From Rhodoplanes sp963712435 (GTDB taxonomy: Bacteria > Pseudomonadota > Alphaproteobacteria > Rhizobiales > Xanthobacteraceae), in assembly GCA_963712435.1 (NCBI GenBank), contig CAVQIB010000009.1, forward strand, positions 129,633-193,632: a stretch of DNA of 64,000 nucleotides. The letters run 5' to 3'. The notes under the pieces were generated by a model, which was not told the origin of the DNA, did not search any database, and saw only the letters and a program-made list of their open reading frames with translations. Positions 63,976 to 64,000 of the stretch are shown here, piece by piece. The translations under genes were made by a program, and so were the position numbers. Within the stretch, counting starts at the first letter, position 1. Each line of letters opens with the position of its first letter.

Positions 63976-64000
63976 GTTTAGGGTCTCCTAACGTGTCAAT

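Noticed and set aside
58050..64000. Integrase or transposase in the right-hand island
   Set aside because: No tyrosine or serine recombinase motif and no DDE transposase was recognisable on either strand.
57974..64000. A second copy of the tRNA-Lys 3-prime end as an attachment site
   Set aside because: The 3-prime half (ttcgagtcccgccgggctc) is not seen again inside the window.

Overview
The window reads as alphaproteobacterial chromosome, order Hyphomicrobiales (Rhizobiales), most likely near the Bradyrhizobium/Rhodopseudomonas/Xanthobacteraceae lineages. The grounds are high GC, the conserved blocks rlpA-dacA-tmk-holB-metG-tatD, lipA-ratA-cinA-ispDF-dusB-ntrBC-ntrYX-dat-hfq-hflX-mazG and eno-ftsB-pdhA-pdhB-aceF-lpd, a fused IspDF, an ntrYX pair, a lipoyl-bearing PdhB and a GH17/GT2 glucan synthase pair of the NdvB/NdvC kind. 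All assignments come from reading the translations and the bases; no search was run.

Layout. 1-560: tRNA-Ser(UGA) with decayed gene scraps at its 3-prime side. 0.7-10.3 kb: a carrier-protein-like ORF without the phosphopantetheine serine, then rlpA, dacA, tmk, holB, metG, a VapBC toxin-antitoxin module with a palindromic operator, tatD and a metallo-hydrolase. 10.4-25.4 kb: lipA, ratA, cinA, ispDF, dusB, the nitrogen regulators NtrBC and NtrYX, a D-amino acid aminotransferase, hfq, hflX, mazG and a MaoC dehydratase. 25.7-26.8 kb: two exported proteins of unknown function. 26.9-35.7 kb (minus strand): enolase, an FtsB-like protein and the whole pyruvate dehydrogenase complex, which together carry carbon from 2-phosphoglycerate to acetyl-CoA. 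35.8-45.9 kb: queF, an alkyladenine glycosylase, glnK-amtB, recG, a chorismate-lyase-like protein, a DUF502 membrane protein, and glmS/glmU for UDP-GlcNAc. 46.1-51.7 kb: beta-glucan synthesis. 51.7-57.8 kb: an M20 amidohydrolase, a three-subunit molybdenum hydroxylase and a membrane protein with monooxygenase-like domains.

58.0-64.0 kb is different. Right after tRNA-Lys(UUU) the base composition and coding style change. Small genes of unknown function follow (a Gly/Arg-rich membrane protein, a zinc-ribbon protein, DUF3800, a lipoprotein under an FNR/FixK-type box, a ribbon-helix-helix regulator), then an Arr-like ADP-ribosyltransferase-fold protein and an HK97-type major capsid protein at the right edge. 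I read this as the tRNA-proximal end of a prophage or phage-derived island that continues beyond the window. No integrase is visible.

Quality warning. Dozens of well-known genes, including essential ones, are broken by single-base changes, nearly all +1 insertions. About half of those I resolved create a new CpG and most of the rest lengthen a homopolymer. I treat these genes as intact loci with a damaged sequence and give the span of the whole locus. Most are typed CDS because base-calling error is the likeliest cause; true decay cannot be excluded gene by gene.
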